From assembly GCA_026398595.1 (NCBI GenBank), contig JAPLSO010000067.1, positions 1 to 45,795 on the forward strand: a stretch of 45,795 nucleotides of DNA, written 5' to 3'. The translations under genes were made by a program, and so were the position numbers. Shown here piece after piece: positions 39,771 to 45,795 of this stretch. Position 1 is the first letter of the stretch. Each line of letters opens with the position of its first letter. Under the pieces are notes generated by a model that was not told the origin of the DNA, did no database searches, and saw nothing but the letters and a program-made list of their open reading frames with translations. The DNA is from Spirochaetota bacterium. Lineage in GTDB: Bacteria > Spirochaetota > Spirochaetia > Treponematales > Rectinemataceae.

Positions 39771-41156
39771 CGTAAAGAAACGCTGGGGCTGTCTGCCCTC
39801 GGCTGCCCGCTTCAGGAAGAGGGCAAGCTCGAGGAGATGATAGTCGCCCCACATGCAGGACTCGCCCCGAGGCAGGCCGCTCGAATCCGGCGAGGCATCC
39901 CATCCGTTGGGCAGGTGGTAGACCGAGTGGAGGAGAAGGCCCTCACGCTTCGGATCGGTCGAAAGATAAGGTTCATCCATGAGGGTCAGAGCCAATCGGA
40001 GGCCAGCAGCCTCGTAGCGTTCGGCTCCCTGCCTTCCCGCCGCCGCAAGGTAGCCGGCCAGCCTGAGGAAGCCCTGGGCGGCGATGGCAGCGGCAGAGGC
40101 GTCCACGGGCTCGCAGGGGTTCCAGGGATCGGCCGGCCTGTCGAGGTGATCGGGCAGCTTCCAGAGATTGGGCGCCCCCGTGTCCCAGTAGGGGATGCCG
40201 TCGGGCGGGCTGTTCTCAATGTAGAAATCACAGGTGACCCGCGCCACTTCCTCGAAACGGTCGAGAGCGGCCTGCTTGGATGCCGCGTAGGGAAGCCCGA
40301 GGGAGGGGAATTCCGATTCAGACAAGGTCGCCAGATACTCGAGCTCCTCCGCGTAGCCCAGGATGATCCAGGCCAGGCCCCTCGTCCAGGTGGAGAAGGC
40401 CGAATAGCCCTGCTGGGTGGATGGGCAGCGATAGGAGCCGCCCTCCACGTTGAAGAGGGACTCGTGGGCAACCCTGCCGGGAATGTCCCAACGATCCCGG
40501 CCATTGCCGAAATAGACGTTGTAGCGGGCCGTCGTCTCCGCGTGCCGCAGGAGACGGGCTAGGAGGCTCACCTTCTTATCCTGCTCGCAACAGAGACTCT
40601 GGCCGAGACTGTGGGCGACCGCAAGCACGCGCAGCGAGCGGATCGTGTCCGCGAAGAGGGAATGCGCGCCGTTGAAGGAGTAGATGAAACCCAGGGAGTC
40701 CGGGACGTGGGTCCAGCGCTTGGCCTGAACCGCTCCCGAGACCTTGAGGGCCAGGCGATAGAACTCGGCTTCCCATTCGTCGCGCGCAACCGTCCCCTCG
40801 GCCATCATGCGGGAGAGATTGCCGTATGTCGAAATGTTGTTGAAGCCGTGGTCGTGGACCCCAAAGTTGGTGAGGTGGAGGGTCATAAGGGAAAGCGTCG
40901 AACTTCGGCCGTATTCGAGGAACCAGGGCTCCTTGATGGCTTCGTAGACGAGGAGGGCGTTACCGAACTGGAACCCTTGAGTCCACTCGGTCCAGCCGCG
41001 CAGGGTATACTTTCCCCCCATGGTGAAGACGGGTGCCCCCTTCTCCCCCGCCCAGCGGTCGGCCAGGGTCCTGGTCTTGGCCGCAGCCAGCGCGAAGACT
41101 CGATCCGCCTCGCGGCCGAACGCTTTTCTGTCCTTTCCGGACTTTACGTCGACCAT
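39762..41156 (-). CDS. GH88/GH105-like unsaturated uronyl hydrolase
   Basis: This 464-residue alpha/alpha-barrel protein without a signal peptide has GWTEWTQGFQFGNALLVYEA, LTNFGVHDHGFNNISTYGN, a central NVEGGSYRCPSTQQGYSAFSTWTRGLAWIILGYAEEL, and YWDTGAPNLWKLPDHLDRPADPWNPCEPVDASAAAIAAQG. Family members remove unsaturated uronic acid from oligosaccharides by hydration. Catalytic Asp residues are plausible in the NFGVHD and EPVDASA regions but cannot be fixed without alignment. AGGAGG overlaps the SDR stop. The cytoplasmic location fits import of the oligomer by the neighbouring tctCBA or another carrier. Confidence 0.85.
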   Translation of the reverse strand: MVDVKSGKDRKAFGREADRVFALAAAKTRTLADRWAGEKGAPVFTMGGKYTLRGWTEWTQGFQFGNALLVYEAIKEPWFLEYGRSSTLSLMTLHLTNFGVHDHGFNNISTYGNLSRMMAEGTVARDEWEAEFYRLALKVSGAVQAKRWTHVPDSLGFIYSFNGAHSLFADTIRSLRVLAVAHSLGQSLCCEQDKKVSLLARLLRHAETTARYNVYFGNGRDRWDIPGRVAHESLFNVEGGSYRCPSTQQGYSAFSTWTRGLAWIILGYAEELEYLATLSESEFPSLGLPYAASKQAALDRFEEVARVTCDFYIENSPPDGIPYWDTGAPNLWKLPDHLDRPADPWNPCEPVDASAAAIAAQGFLRLAGYLAAAGRQGAERYEAAGLRLALTLMDEPYLSTDPKREGLLLHSVYHLPNGWDASPDSSGLPRGESCMWGDYHLLELALFLKRAAEGRQPQRFFTVA

Positions 41157-41164
41157 GGATCCTC

Positions 41165-42001
41165 CTAGAGCCTCGACAGATGGAAGCCGCCATCCAGGTC
41201 GATGACTGTCCCCGTCGAGAAGGGAAATTTGCCCTCAAGGAGGGCGCAGACAGCCAACCCCAGGTCCTTGGGCCGTCCCCAGCGGTTCTGGGGAACGATG
41301 CCCTGGGCGAGGAAGGCGTCGTACTTGGCCTTGACGCCGCTTGTCATGTCCGTAGCCATGATGCCCGGCCTTATCTCGTAGACCTGTATACCGCAGGGGG
41401 CGAGTCGGACCGCCCAGAGCCTGGAGGCCATCGAGAGCCCGGCCTTGGACACGCAGTACTCCCCCCTCCCCGTCGATACCGTGTCGGCCGAAATCGAGGT
41501 TACGAAGATGATTTTACGGCCATGGGGCAGGACGGAAGGAGGGGCGTCAGAGGCGAGCCATCGCCTTGCGAAAGCCTGGGTGAGGAAATAGGGTCCCTGG
41601 AGGTTGGCCGCCATCAGCTCCTCGAAGGATTCCTCGGTCGCATCCAGGATATCGGCCCTGACCCTGGGACCCATGCCCGCATTGTTGACGAGGGCGTCCA
41701 GCTCCCCGTAAGCCGCGCCGACGGCCTCCACGAGAGCCTTGCGCTCGGCGGCCGAAGCCAGGTCGCAGCGGAAGGTCTCGAAGCGCTGCTCAGGGGAGGG
41801 CGCGGCTTCCCGGCAGCGGGCGGCCGTATCCTGGGCCGCGGCGAGGTCCTTCGAATAGTGGATGGCCACCGACCAGCCGGCCTTGGCCAATTCGAGGGCG
41901 GCGCCGCGGCCCAGGCCCCGGCTCGACCCCGTCACGAGAACTGTCGGTGGACGCTGCGGGTAGCCTTTGGCTCCCTGTTCTCCATGGACTGATTTCGGCA
42001 T
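41165..42001 (-). CDS. Short-chain dehydrogenase/reductase
   Basis: This is a classical SDR with VLVTGSSRGLGRGAALELA, NNAGMGPR, the catalytic Ser in FVTSISADTVS and YCVSKAGL (YxxxK), and RPGIMATDMTSG. It closes with FSTGTVIDLDGGFHLSRL, so it probably uses NAD(P) on a sugar-acid or keto compound. ATG 42001 is chosen; a frame from TTG 42037 would lie in the -35 box. No ribosome site is seen, and the promoter layout suggests a leaderless start. It is first in the gene set SDR, GH88-like, isomerase, Gfo/Idh/MocA, about 278 residues. Confidence 0.9.
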   Translation of the reverse strand: MPKSVHGEQGAKGYPQRPPTVLVTGSSRGLGRGAALELAKAGWSVAIHYSKDLAAAQDTAARCREAAPSPEQRFETFRCDLASAAERKALVEAVGAAYGELDALVNNAGMGPRVRADILDATEESFEELMAANLQGPYFLTQAFARRWLASDAPPSVLPHGRKIIFVTSISADTVSTGRGEYCVSKAGLSMASRLWAVRLAPCGIQVYEIRPGIMATDMTSGVKAKYDAFLAQGIVPQNRWGRPKDLGLAVCALLEGKFPFSTGTVIDLDGGFHLSRL

Positions 42002-42002
42002 G

Positions 42003-42036
42003 TGACAAAGCATGGGACGGGGTCTTGGCTTTGTCA
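42003..42036. promoter_or_regulatory. 9-bp inverted-repeat operator between the SDR and tct genes
   Basis: TGACAAAGC (42003-42011) and GCTTTGTCA (42028-42036) are perfect arms around 16 bases. On the minus strand TTGACA (42037-42032) overlaps one arm and a poor -10 (CATGCT, 42014-42009) overlaps the other. A dimeric repressor here would block the SDR promoter and lies close to the divergent tctC promoter. The cognate regulator is not in the window. Confidence 0.6.
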
Positions 42037-42092
42037 AGGAAGAATCCCCCAGCCTTTTCGCCCCGGCTTTTTCGACGCAGCGTTTTTTTTAT

Positions 42093-42122
42093 TTGACAGC
42101 GAAAATAAAAGGCCCCTATACT
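42093..42122 (+). promoter_or_regulatory. Sigma-70 promoter of tctCBA
   Basis: TTGACA (42093-42098) and TATACT (42117-42122) are 18 bases apart, with an RNA start near 42129 and a leader of about 33 bases before ATG 42162. Confidence 0.8.
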
Positions 42123-42161
42123 TTGTCTATTCGCATCTACATCCCAAGGAGGGATCAACGC

Positions 42162-43172
42162 ATGAAACGATCAGCACGCTTATTCGCCGTACTCGTGCTC
42201 CTCTGCGTGGCCGCGTCCGGAATCTGGGCGCAGGCGACCTGGAAGCCAAACAAGCCCATCAATATCATCGTCCCCTGGGGAGCCGGCGGCTCGACCGACC
42301 AGATCACCCGCATCACGGCGGGCGAGCTCGAGGCTGCCCTCGGCACCAAGATCGTCATCGTCAACCAGCCCGGCGCCTCCGGATCGGTGGGGACCAAGTC
42401 CGTCCTCGACGCCCCGCGCGACGGCTACACCTGGGCGTCGGGAGCGGCGGCCGACCTCGCCACCTACCCCATCCTCGGCTTCCTCAATACCGACATCAGG
42501 AAGGACTGGAACATCTACCTCACTGTGGCCAACGTCAGCGTGGTCAGCGTCAATGCCGCGACGCCCTATAAAACCTTCGACGAGCTGATCGCCGCCTTCA
42601 AGGCCAACCCCGGCAAGATCACCGTCGCCACGGCGGGTGTGAGTTCGGCAGGCCATATCGGGATTGAGCTCATCAAGAAGTACACCGGCATCGACTACAA
42701 GCATGTCACCTACGACGGCGGCAACCCCGCGGTCATCGCCACCATCTCCGGCGAGACCCAGGTCACGACCCAACTCGCCGTCGAGGAAGCGGACATGATC
42801 CGCGGCAAGAAGCTGAGGCCCCTCGCAGTCCTCTCCAACATGCCCCTGCAGTTGGAAGGATACGGAGCCATTCCCCCTATCACCAACTGGGTTAAGGACT
42901 TCAAGGCTGGACCCAACTACTTCGGCATCTTCATACCCAAGGGTGTGCCGCAGGAAGTCGTAGACACCGTCAACAAGGTCTGGCAGGATGTCGTTATGAA
43001 TTCGAAGAAAATTCAGGACTACGCCCTCTCCCGCGGAGCCGCTTTCGCCCCCTCCTTCGGACAGGAAGCTCAGGACAGGGCCTTCGCCTACTACCAGCCG
43101 GTAGCCTGGCTCTATTACGAGGCGGGATCGGCCAAGATATCTCCGGACAAGGTCGGAATTCCCAAGCCGTAA
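42162..43172 (+). CDS. tctC: Tripartite tricarboxylate transporter binding protein
   Basis: This 336-residue secreted binding protein has a signal peptide (LFAVLVLLCVAASGIWAQA) and the family's opening KPINIIVPWGAGGSTDQITR. KIVIVNQPGASGSVGTKSVL, GIDYKHVTYDGGNPAVIATISGE and KGVPQEVVDTVNKVW follow. ATG 42162 has AAGGAGGG nine bases upstream; longer frames from 42012 lie in promoter DNA. TctC proteins bind carboxylate ligands, in different members tricarboxylates, aromatic acids or sugar acids. The neighbouring GH88-like set points to a sugar acid here. It is followed by a 34-base palindrome before tctB. Confidence 0.95.
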   Translation: MKRSARLFAVLVLLCVAASGIWAQATWKPNKPINIIVPWGAGGSTDQITRITAGELEAALGTKIVIVNQPGASGSVGTKSVLDAPRDGYTWASGAAADLATYPILGFLNTDIRKDWNIYLTVANVSVVSVNAATPYKTFDELIAAFKANPGKITVATAGVSSAGHIGIELIKKYTGIDYKHVTYDGGNPAVIATISGETQVTTQLAVEEADMIRGKKLRPLAVLSNMPLQLEGYGAIPPITNWVKDFKAGPNYFGIFIPKGVPQEVVDTVNKVWQDVVMNSKKIQDYALSRGAAFAPSFGQEAQDRAFAYYQPVAWLYYEAGSAKISPDKVGIPKP

Positions 43173-43194
43173 CCGAGGCTTCCCCTGTAGCAGA

Positions 43195-43228
43195 ACGAAA
43201 GAGGCCGCCGGCCGGCGGCCTCTTTCGT
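43195..43228 (+). terminator. Perfect 34-base palindrome between tctC and tctB
   Basis: The 17-base half ACGAAAGAGGCCGCCGG is followed directly by its exact complement. In RNA it gives a stem of about 15 bp ending in CUCUUUCG. It likely acts as a partial terminator or 3' stabiliser so that the binding protein is made in excess over the membrane subunits. Confidence 0.75.
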
Positions 43229-43250
43229 AATTCGACCGATGGAGATTCCG

Positions 43251-43763
43251 ATGACTGAAAAATCAATGCTCAAAGCCGACTTCTTCACCTCCCTCGTGCT
43301 GACAGCCTTCGGTGCGGCTGTGCTCATCCTATCCATCCAGATGCCGATACTGGCCGAGGTCAACCAAAGCCAGTATTCCGCTCCCGGCATAGTCCCGGGC
43401 TTCATAGGCGTCATGCTCATCCTCCTCTCGGGCTCGATGCTCATCCGTTCCCTCAAGCGGAACGCCTTCGCGGAAATCAAGGAAGGCCTCGTGCCCAAGT
43501 CCTTCTTCACCCAGGAGACGACCCGCAGGATCGGCCTCACCGTCCTCCTCTGCGTTCTTTATGCGTTTTTTCTAGGCAAGCTCTGGTTTCCGATCCCGAC
43601 CTTCCTCTTTATATTCATTTTCATTTCCGTCTTCGAATACGATTTCAAGACCGCCTTCAAGCCCCAGATGAAGAAAGTGATCGTGGCGGCCATCATAGGC
43701 CTCATCACGACGATCGCCGTCACCCTCGTGTTCCAGAAACTCTTCCTCGTCAATCTACCCTGA
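43251..43763 (+). CDS. tctB: Tripartite tricarboxylate transporter small membrane subunit
   Basis: This is a TctB of about 170 residues with four hydrophobic segments: FTSLVLTAFGAAVLILSIQ, VPGFIGVMLILLSGSMLI, IGLTVLLCVLYAFFLG with IPTFLFIFIFISVFEY, and VIVAAIIGLITTIAVTLVF. ATG 43251 is preferred because GGAG lies eight bases before it; ATG 43239 in the same frame lacks one. TctB partners TctA in the membrane. The gene sits between tctC and tctA in the usual family order. Confidence 0.9.
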   Translation: MTEKSMLKADFFTSLVLTAFGAAVLILSIQMPILAEVNQSQYSAPGIVPGFIGVMLILLSGSMLIRSLKRNAFAEIKEGLVPKSFFTQETTRRIGLTVLLCVLYAFFLGKLWFPIPTFLFIFIFISVFEYDFKTAFKPQMKKVIVAAIIGLITTIAVTLVFQKLFLVNLP

Positions 43764-43773
43764 GGAGAATCCT

Positions 43774-45291
43774 ATGTTCCACGGACTTGAAATGTTTGGC
43801 ACCGCAATCCTCACTTTCATGAATTTCAAGACCCTGATCAACGTCGTCTGGGCAACCGAATTGGGCATCATCATAGGGATGCTCCCCGGCCTGACCGCGA
43901 CCATGGGCGTCGCCCTCCTCACCACCCTGACCTACACGATGGCGCCCAGCGATGCCATCCTCGTCCTCATCTGCATGTACATCGGGGCCATCTACGGAGG
44001 CAGCCGGAGCGCCATTCTCCTCAACATCCCCGGTACGCCGGCCAACGCCGCGACTACCCTGGACGGATTCCCCCTCGCTAAAATGGGGAGGGCCGGCGAA
44101 GCCATTGGACTTGCCACGACGGGATCCTTCCTGGGATCGATGATAGGCATGTTCTTCCTGGCCATCTTCACGCCCATGATCGGCAACGTCGCCCTCTCCT
44201 TCCAGTCCTTCGAGTTCGTCTGGTTCGCCATCTTCGGCATCATCATCTGTGGCAACCTGACGGCCCCCAAGGACCCCCTCAAAGGCTGGATCTCGGGTTT
44301 CATCGGCCTCTTCGTCGCGATGATCGGGATGGAGGGCATCCACGCCTACGTCCGATTCTCCTTCGGGAGCACAGACCTCTCGGGCGGCATAGCCCTGATT
44401 CCGGCGATGGTCGGCACCTTCGGCCTGGCCGAGATCATGTCCGTCATGCGGTATTCGAAGATGGAGGTCGTGAAGAACAAGATCGGTAGAATACTGCCCA
44501 AGCCGCGCGAGATCCTGAAATACTGGAAGACCATCATCCGGTCGGGCATCGTGGGAACCATCATCGGGGCCATACCGGGCGTCGGCGAGGATATTGCCGC
44601 ATGGGTATCCTACGACCTGGCCAAGCGCGGCGCGAAACCCGAGGAGAGGGCCCTCTTCGGCAAGGGATCGGTCGAGGGGCTTCTCGCCTCGGAAACCGGC
44701 AACAACGCCTGCGTCCCCGGCGCCATCATCCCCGTCCTCACCCTCGCCATCCCCGGTTCGGCTCCGGCTGCCGTTCTCCTGGGCGCTATGCTCATCCACG
44801 GCGTCCATCCAGGCCCCCTCATCATGATCGAGTCGCCTTCGTTCGTGTACGAGGTTATAGCGATGGTCCTGATCGCGACGGTGGCGATGTTCGTCCTGGG
44901 CCTCACCATGGTGCGTCCCCTCACGAAGATTCTCCAGGTGCCGCGCCAGAAGCTCATGCCCATCGTCTTCATCCTCTGCGTCGTCGGCTCCTTTTCCATC
45001 CAGTCCCGCCTCTTCGACGTGGGCGTCATGATTTTCTTCGGCATCCTGGGCTTTATCCTCCGCGAGATGGAGTACCCTATGGCTCCCCTCGTCCTGGGCA
45101 TCATCCTGGGCGACATCCTTGACAAGAACCTGCGCCGCGCCCTGATACTTTCGAACGGGGATCTCGCCCCCTTCTTCACCCGCCCCATCTGCCTCGGCCT
45201 CTTCCTCCTCACGATGTTCATCGTCCTGTCGAGGGCCAAGTGGGTGAAGACGCTGTTTGGGAAATTGAAGAAAGGGAAAGAGGAAGCTTGA
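43774..45291 (+). CDS. tctA: Tripartite tricarboxylate transporter large membrane subunit
   Basis: This 505-residue permease with about twelve hydrophobic segments has the two TctA signature loops. The first is GIIIGMLPGLTATMGVALL with GAIYGGSRSAILLNIPGTPANAATTLDG; the second is GAIPGVGEDIAAWVSYDLAK with GNNACVPGAIIPVLTLAIPGSAPAAVLLGAM. The second half repeats the fold of the first. AGGAG lies six bases before ATG, ten bases after tctB. It moves the ligand delivered by TctC, driven by an ion gradient. The operon ends at the terminator near 45491. Confidence 0.95.
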   Translation: MFHGLEMFGTAILTFMNFKTLINVVWATELGIIIGMLPGLTATMGVALLTTLTYTMAPSDAILVLICMYIGAIYGGSRSAILLNIPGTPANAATTLDGFPLAKMGRAGEAIGLATTGSFLGSMIGMFFLAIFTPMIGNVALSFQSFEFVWFAIFGIIICGNLTAPKDPLKGWISGFIGLFVAMIGMEGIHAYVRFSFGSTDLSGGIALIPAMVGTFGLAEIMSVMRYSKMEVVKNKIGRILPKPREILKYWKTIIRSGIVGTIIGAIPGVGEDIAAWVSYDLAKRGAKPEERALFGKGSVEGLLASETGNNACVPGAIIPVLTLAIPGSAPAAVLLGAMLIHGVHPGPLIMIESPSFVYEVIAMVLIATVAMFVLGLTMVRPLTKILQVPRQKLMPIVFILCVVGSFSIQSRLFDVGVMIFFGILGFILREMEYPMAPLVLGIILGDILDKNLRRALILSNGDLAPFFTRPICLGLFLLTMFIVLSRAKWVKTLFGKLKKGKEEA

Positions 45292-45350
45292 TGATCCGCC
45301 CGCTCGGGGCGTTTTGCGAAGCGTATTGAGCAAAGGATTTATAGCGAAGT

Positions 45351-45476
45351 AAGCCAATTTCAAAAGTCTGTCACTTTTGAAATTGGCTTCGCATTTGCTC
45401 CAGTTTCGCAGAAACCGTGTGCAAATGCCGCAATAATAGGTAGCTCTTTCAAAAGTCATCTGACTTTTGAAAGAGC
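45351..45476. repeat. Two related long hairpins with a shared core after tctA
   Basis: AAGCCAATTTCAAAAGT (45351-45367) pairs with its complement at 45373-45389 around 5 bases. GCTCTTTCAAAAGTCA (45443-45458) pairs with its complement at 45461-45476 around 2 bases. Both share TTTCAAAAGT...ACTTTTGAAA. Between them GCATTTGC and GCAAATGC also pair, enclosing GTTTC-GCA-GAAAC. No gene is seen in 45292-45540; the whole spacer is structured. Confidence 0.8.
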
Positions 45477-45490
45477 CTCAAGTATATAGA

Positions 45491-45528
45491 AAGGGGGCTA
45501 GTCCCGAAGGACTGGCTTCCCTTTTTTT
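45491..45528 (+). terminator. Rho-independent terminator of tctCBA
   Basis: GGGGGCTAGTCC, loop CGAA, then GGACTGGCTTCCC form a 12-bp stem with a few G-U pairs (45491-45521), followed by seven T (45522-45528). It stands between convergent tctA and the DapA-like gene. Confidence 0.85.
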
Positions 45529-45540
45529 ACCTTTCTGGAT

Positions 45541-45795
45541 TCAAGTCAGCCATTTATCCAGATGTTCCCTCACAAACTCGTCGTCCGTCAGATGCGGATA
45601 GGCCTCGCAGACTCGCGTGATCTCCTCGGCCTGGCCGGGCGACAGGACTTCCCCGGGATCGAGGCACCAGGTGCCCGCCAGGAGCCCCTGACGGCGCAGG
45701 ACCTCGTGGATGCCCGGGATGCAGCCGGCGAAACCGTGGGCCGCGTCGAAGACGGCGGCGTTGGCGTCGGTGAGTTCCTGCGCGAGGGTCAGATA
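45541..45795 (-). CDS. DapA-superfamily (DUF993-like) aldolase, C-terminal part
   Basis: Only the last 84 residues are in the window; the 5' part lies beyond the right edge. It reads LAQELTDANAAVFDAAHGF, CIPGIHEVLRRQGLLAGTW, CLDPGEVLSPGQAEEITRVC and AYPHLTDDEFVREH. From memory this ending matches the dihydrodipicolinate-synthase-like DUF993 group often found beside Gfo/Idh/MocA and isomerase genes; this was not checked by search. Catalytic Lys and Tyr would be upstream and cannot be seen. Its stop is twelve bases from the tctA terminator, convergent with tctA. Confidence 0.65.
   Translation of the reverse strand, partial: YLTLAQELTDANAAVFDAAHGFAGCIPGIHEVLRRQGLLAGTWCLDPGEVLSPGQAEEITRVCEAYPHLTDDEFVREHLDKWLT

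Noticed and set aside
39675..40562. Plus-strand frame starting with SGIALGIA repeats
   Set aside because: The repeat peptide comes only from reading the 12-bp DNA array; the rest is antisense to the GH88-like gene.
42001..42037. TTG 42037 or ATG 42013 as SDR start
   Set aside because: The extra residues are encoded by the promoter and inverted repeat and do not resemble SDR N-termini; ATG 42001 is simpler.
43750..45459. 569-codon open frame on the minus strand opposite tctA
   Set aside because: It is a charged low-complexity shadow of the GC-rich tctA gene with no domain, no ribosome site and no family-like sequence.
1..45795. tRNA, rRNA, insertion sequences, integrase or prophage genes
   Set aside because: None was recognised on either strand; the accessory island shows no transposase or integrase.

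Overview
The window looks like part of a high-GC bacterial genome, most likely a spirochaete of the Treponema group, and probably a metagenome or draft contig. This assignment is inferred from gene content: caspase-like proteins fused to a formylglycine-generating-enzyme (FGE) domain, DUF4143 ATPases, a tripartite tricarboxylate transporter and citramalate-based isoleucine synthesis. There are no rRNA or tRNA genes to confirm it. The first ~1.24 kb appears foreign. It carries a secreted-protein N-terminus and palindromic spacer repeats unlike the rest, and it is joined in frame to the membrane end of an unrelated protein, so a chimeric assembly join is likely.

Layout. 1-1784: a partial membrane-anchored protein and a chimeric reading frame. 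1941-3023: a polyprenyl diphosphate synthase running in frame into remnants of the manganese exporter MntP. 3010-9816 (minus): a branched-chain amino-acid operon in the order HTH-cupin regulator, leuC, leuD, leuA, cimA, leuB, with leuB broken. 9902-15580 (minus): a corrinoid operon (cobQ, cobT, btuF, btuC, btuD, all with 4-base overlaps) behind a good promoter and a cobalamin riboswitch. 15618-16784: an ArsC-like protein and a HAD phosphatase.

16827-33303 is an accessory island. It holds an AT-rich RelE/antitoxin pair, two DUF4143 AAA ATPases alternating with two caspase-like proteins (one truncated, one fused to an FGE domain), a cytoplasmic GH13 enzyme, and a type I restriction-modification operon hsdM-hsdS-rhuM/fic-albA-hsdR. 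The GH13 gene overlaps hsdR by four bases. A deleted crcB remnant lies at its edge.

33737-37597 (minus) is an iron-type ABC importer (binding protein, fused permease, ATPase). 37694-42001 (minus) is a carbohydrate-acid gene set (SDR, GH88-like hydrolase, sugar-phosphate isomerase-like protein, Gfo/Idh/MocA oxidoreductase). It is divergent from tctCBA (42162-45291) across a shared 9-bp inverted repeat. A DapA-superfamily gene enters from the right edge. Together these suggest uptake and breakdown of a uronate-like compound.

Four separate genes (mntP, leuB, crcB and the 678-1784 frame) show internal loss or joining. Either this genome is decaying at several small loci or the assembly has systematic short deletions; read mapping would decide. 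The best candidates for new biology are the caspase/DUF4143 cluster with its palindromic control sites, the FGE-caspase gene ending at a 13-bp hairpin (layout like a diversity-generating retroelement target), and the repeat-controlled restriction operon.
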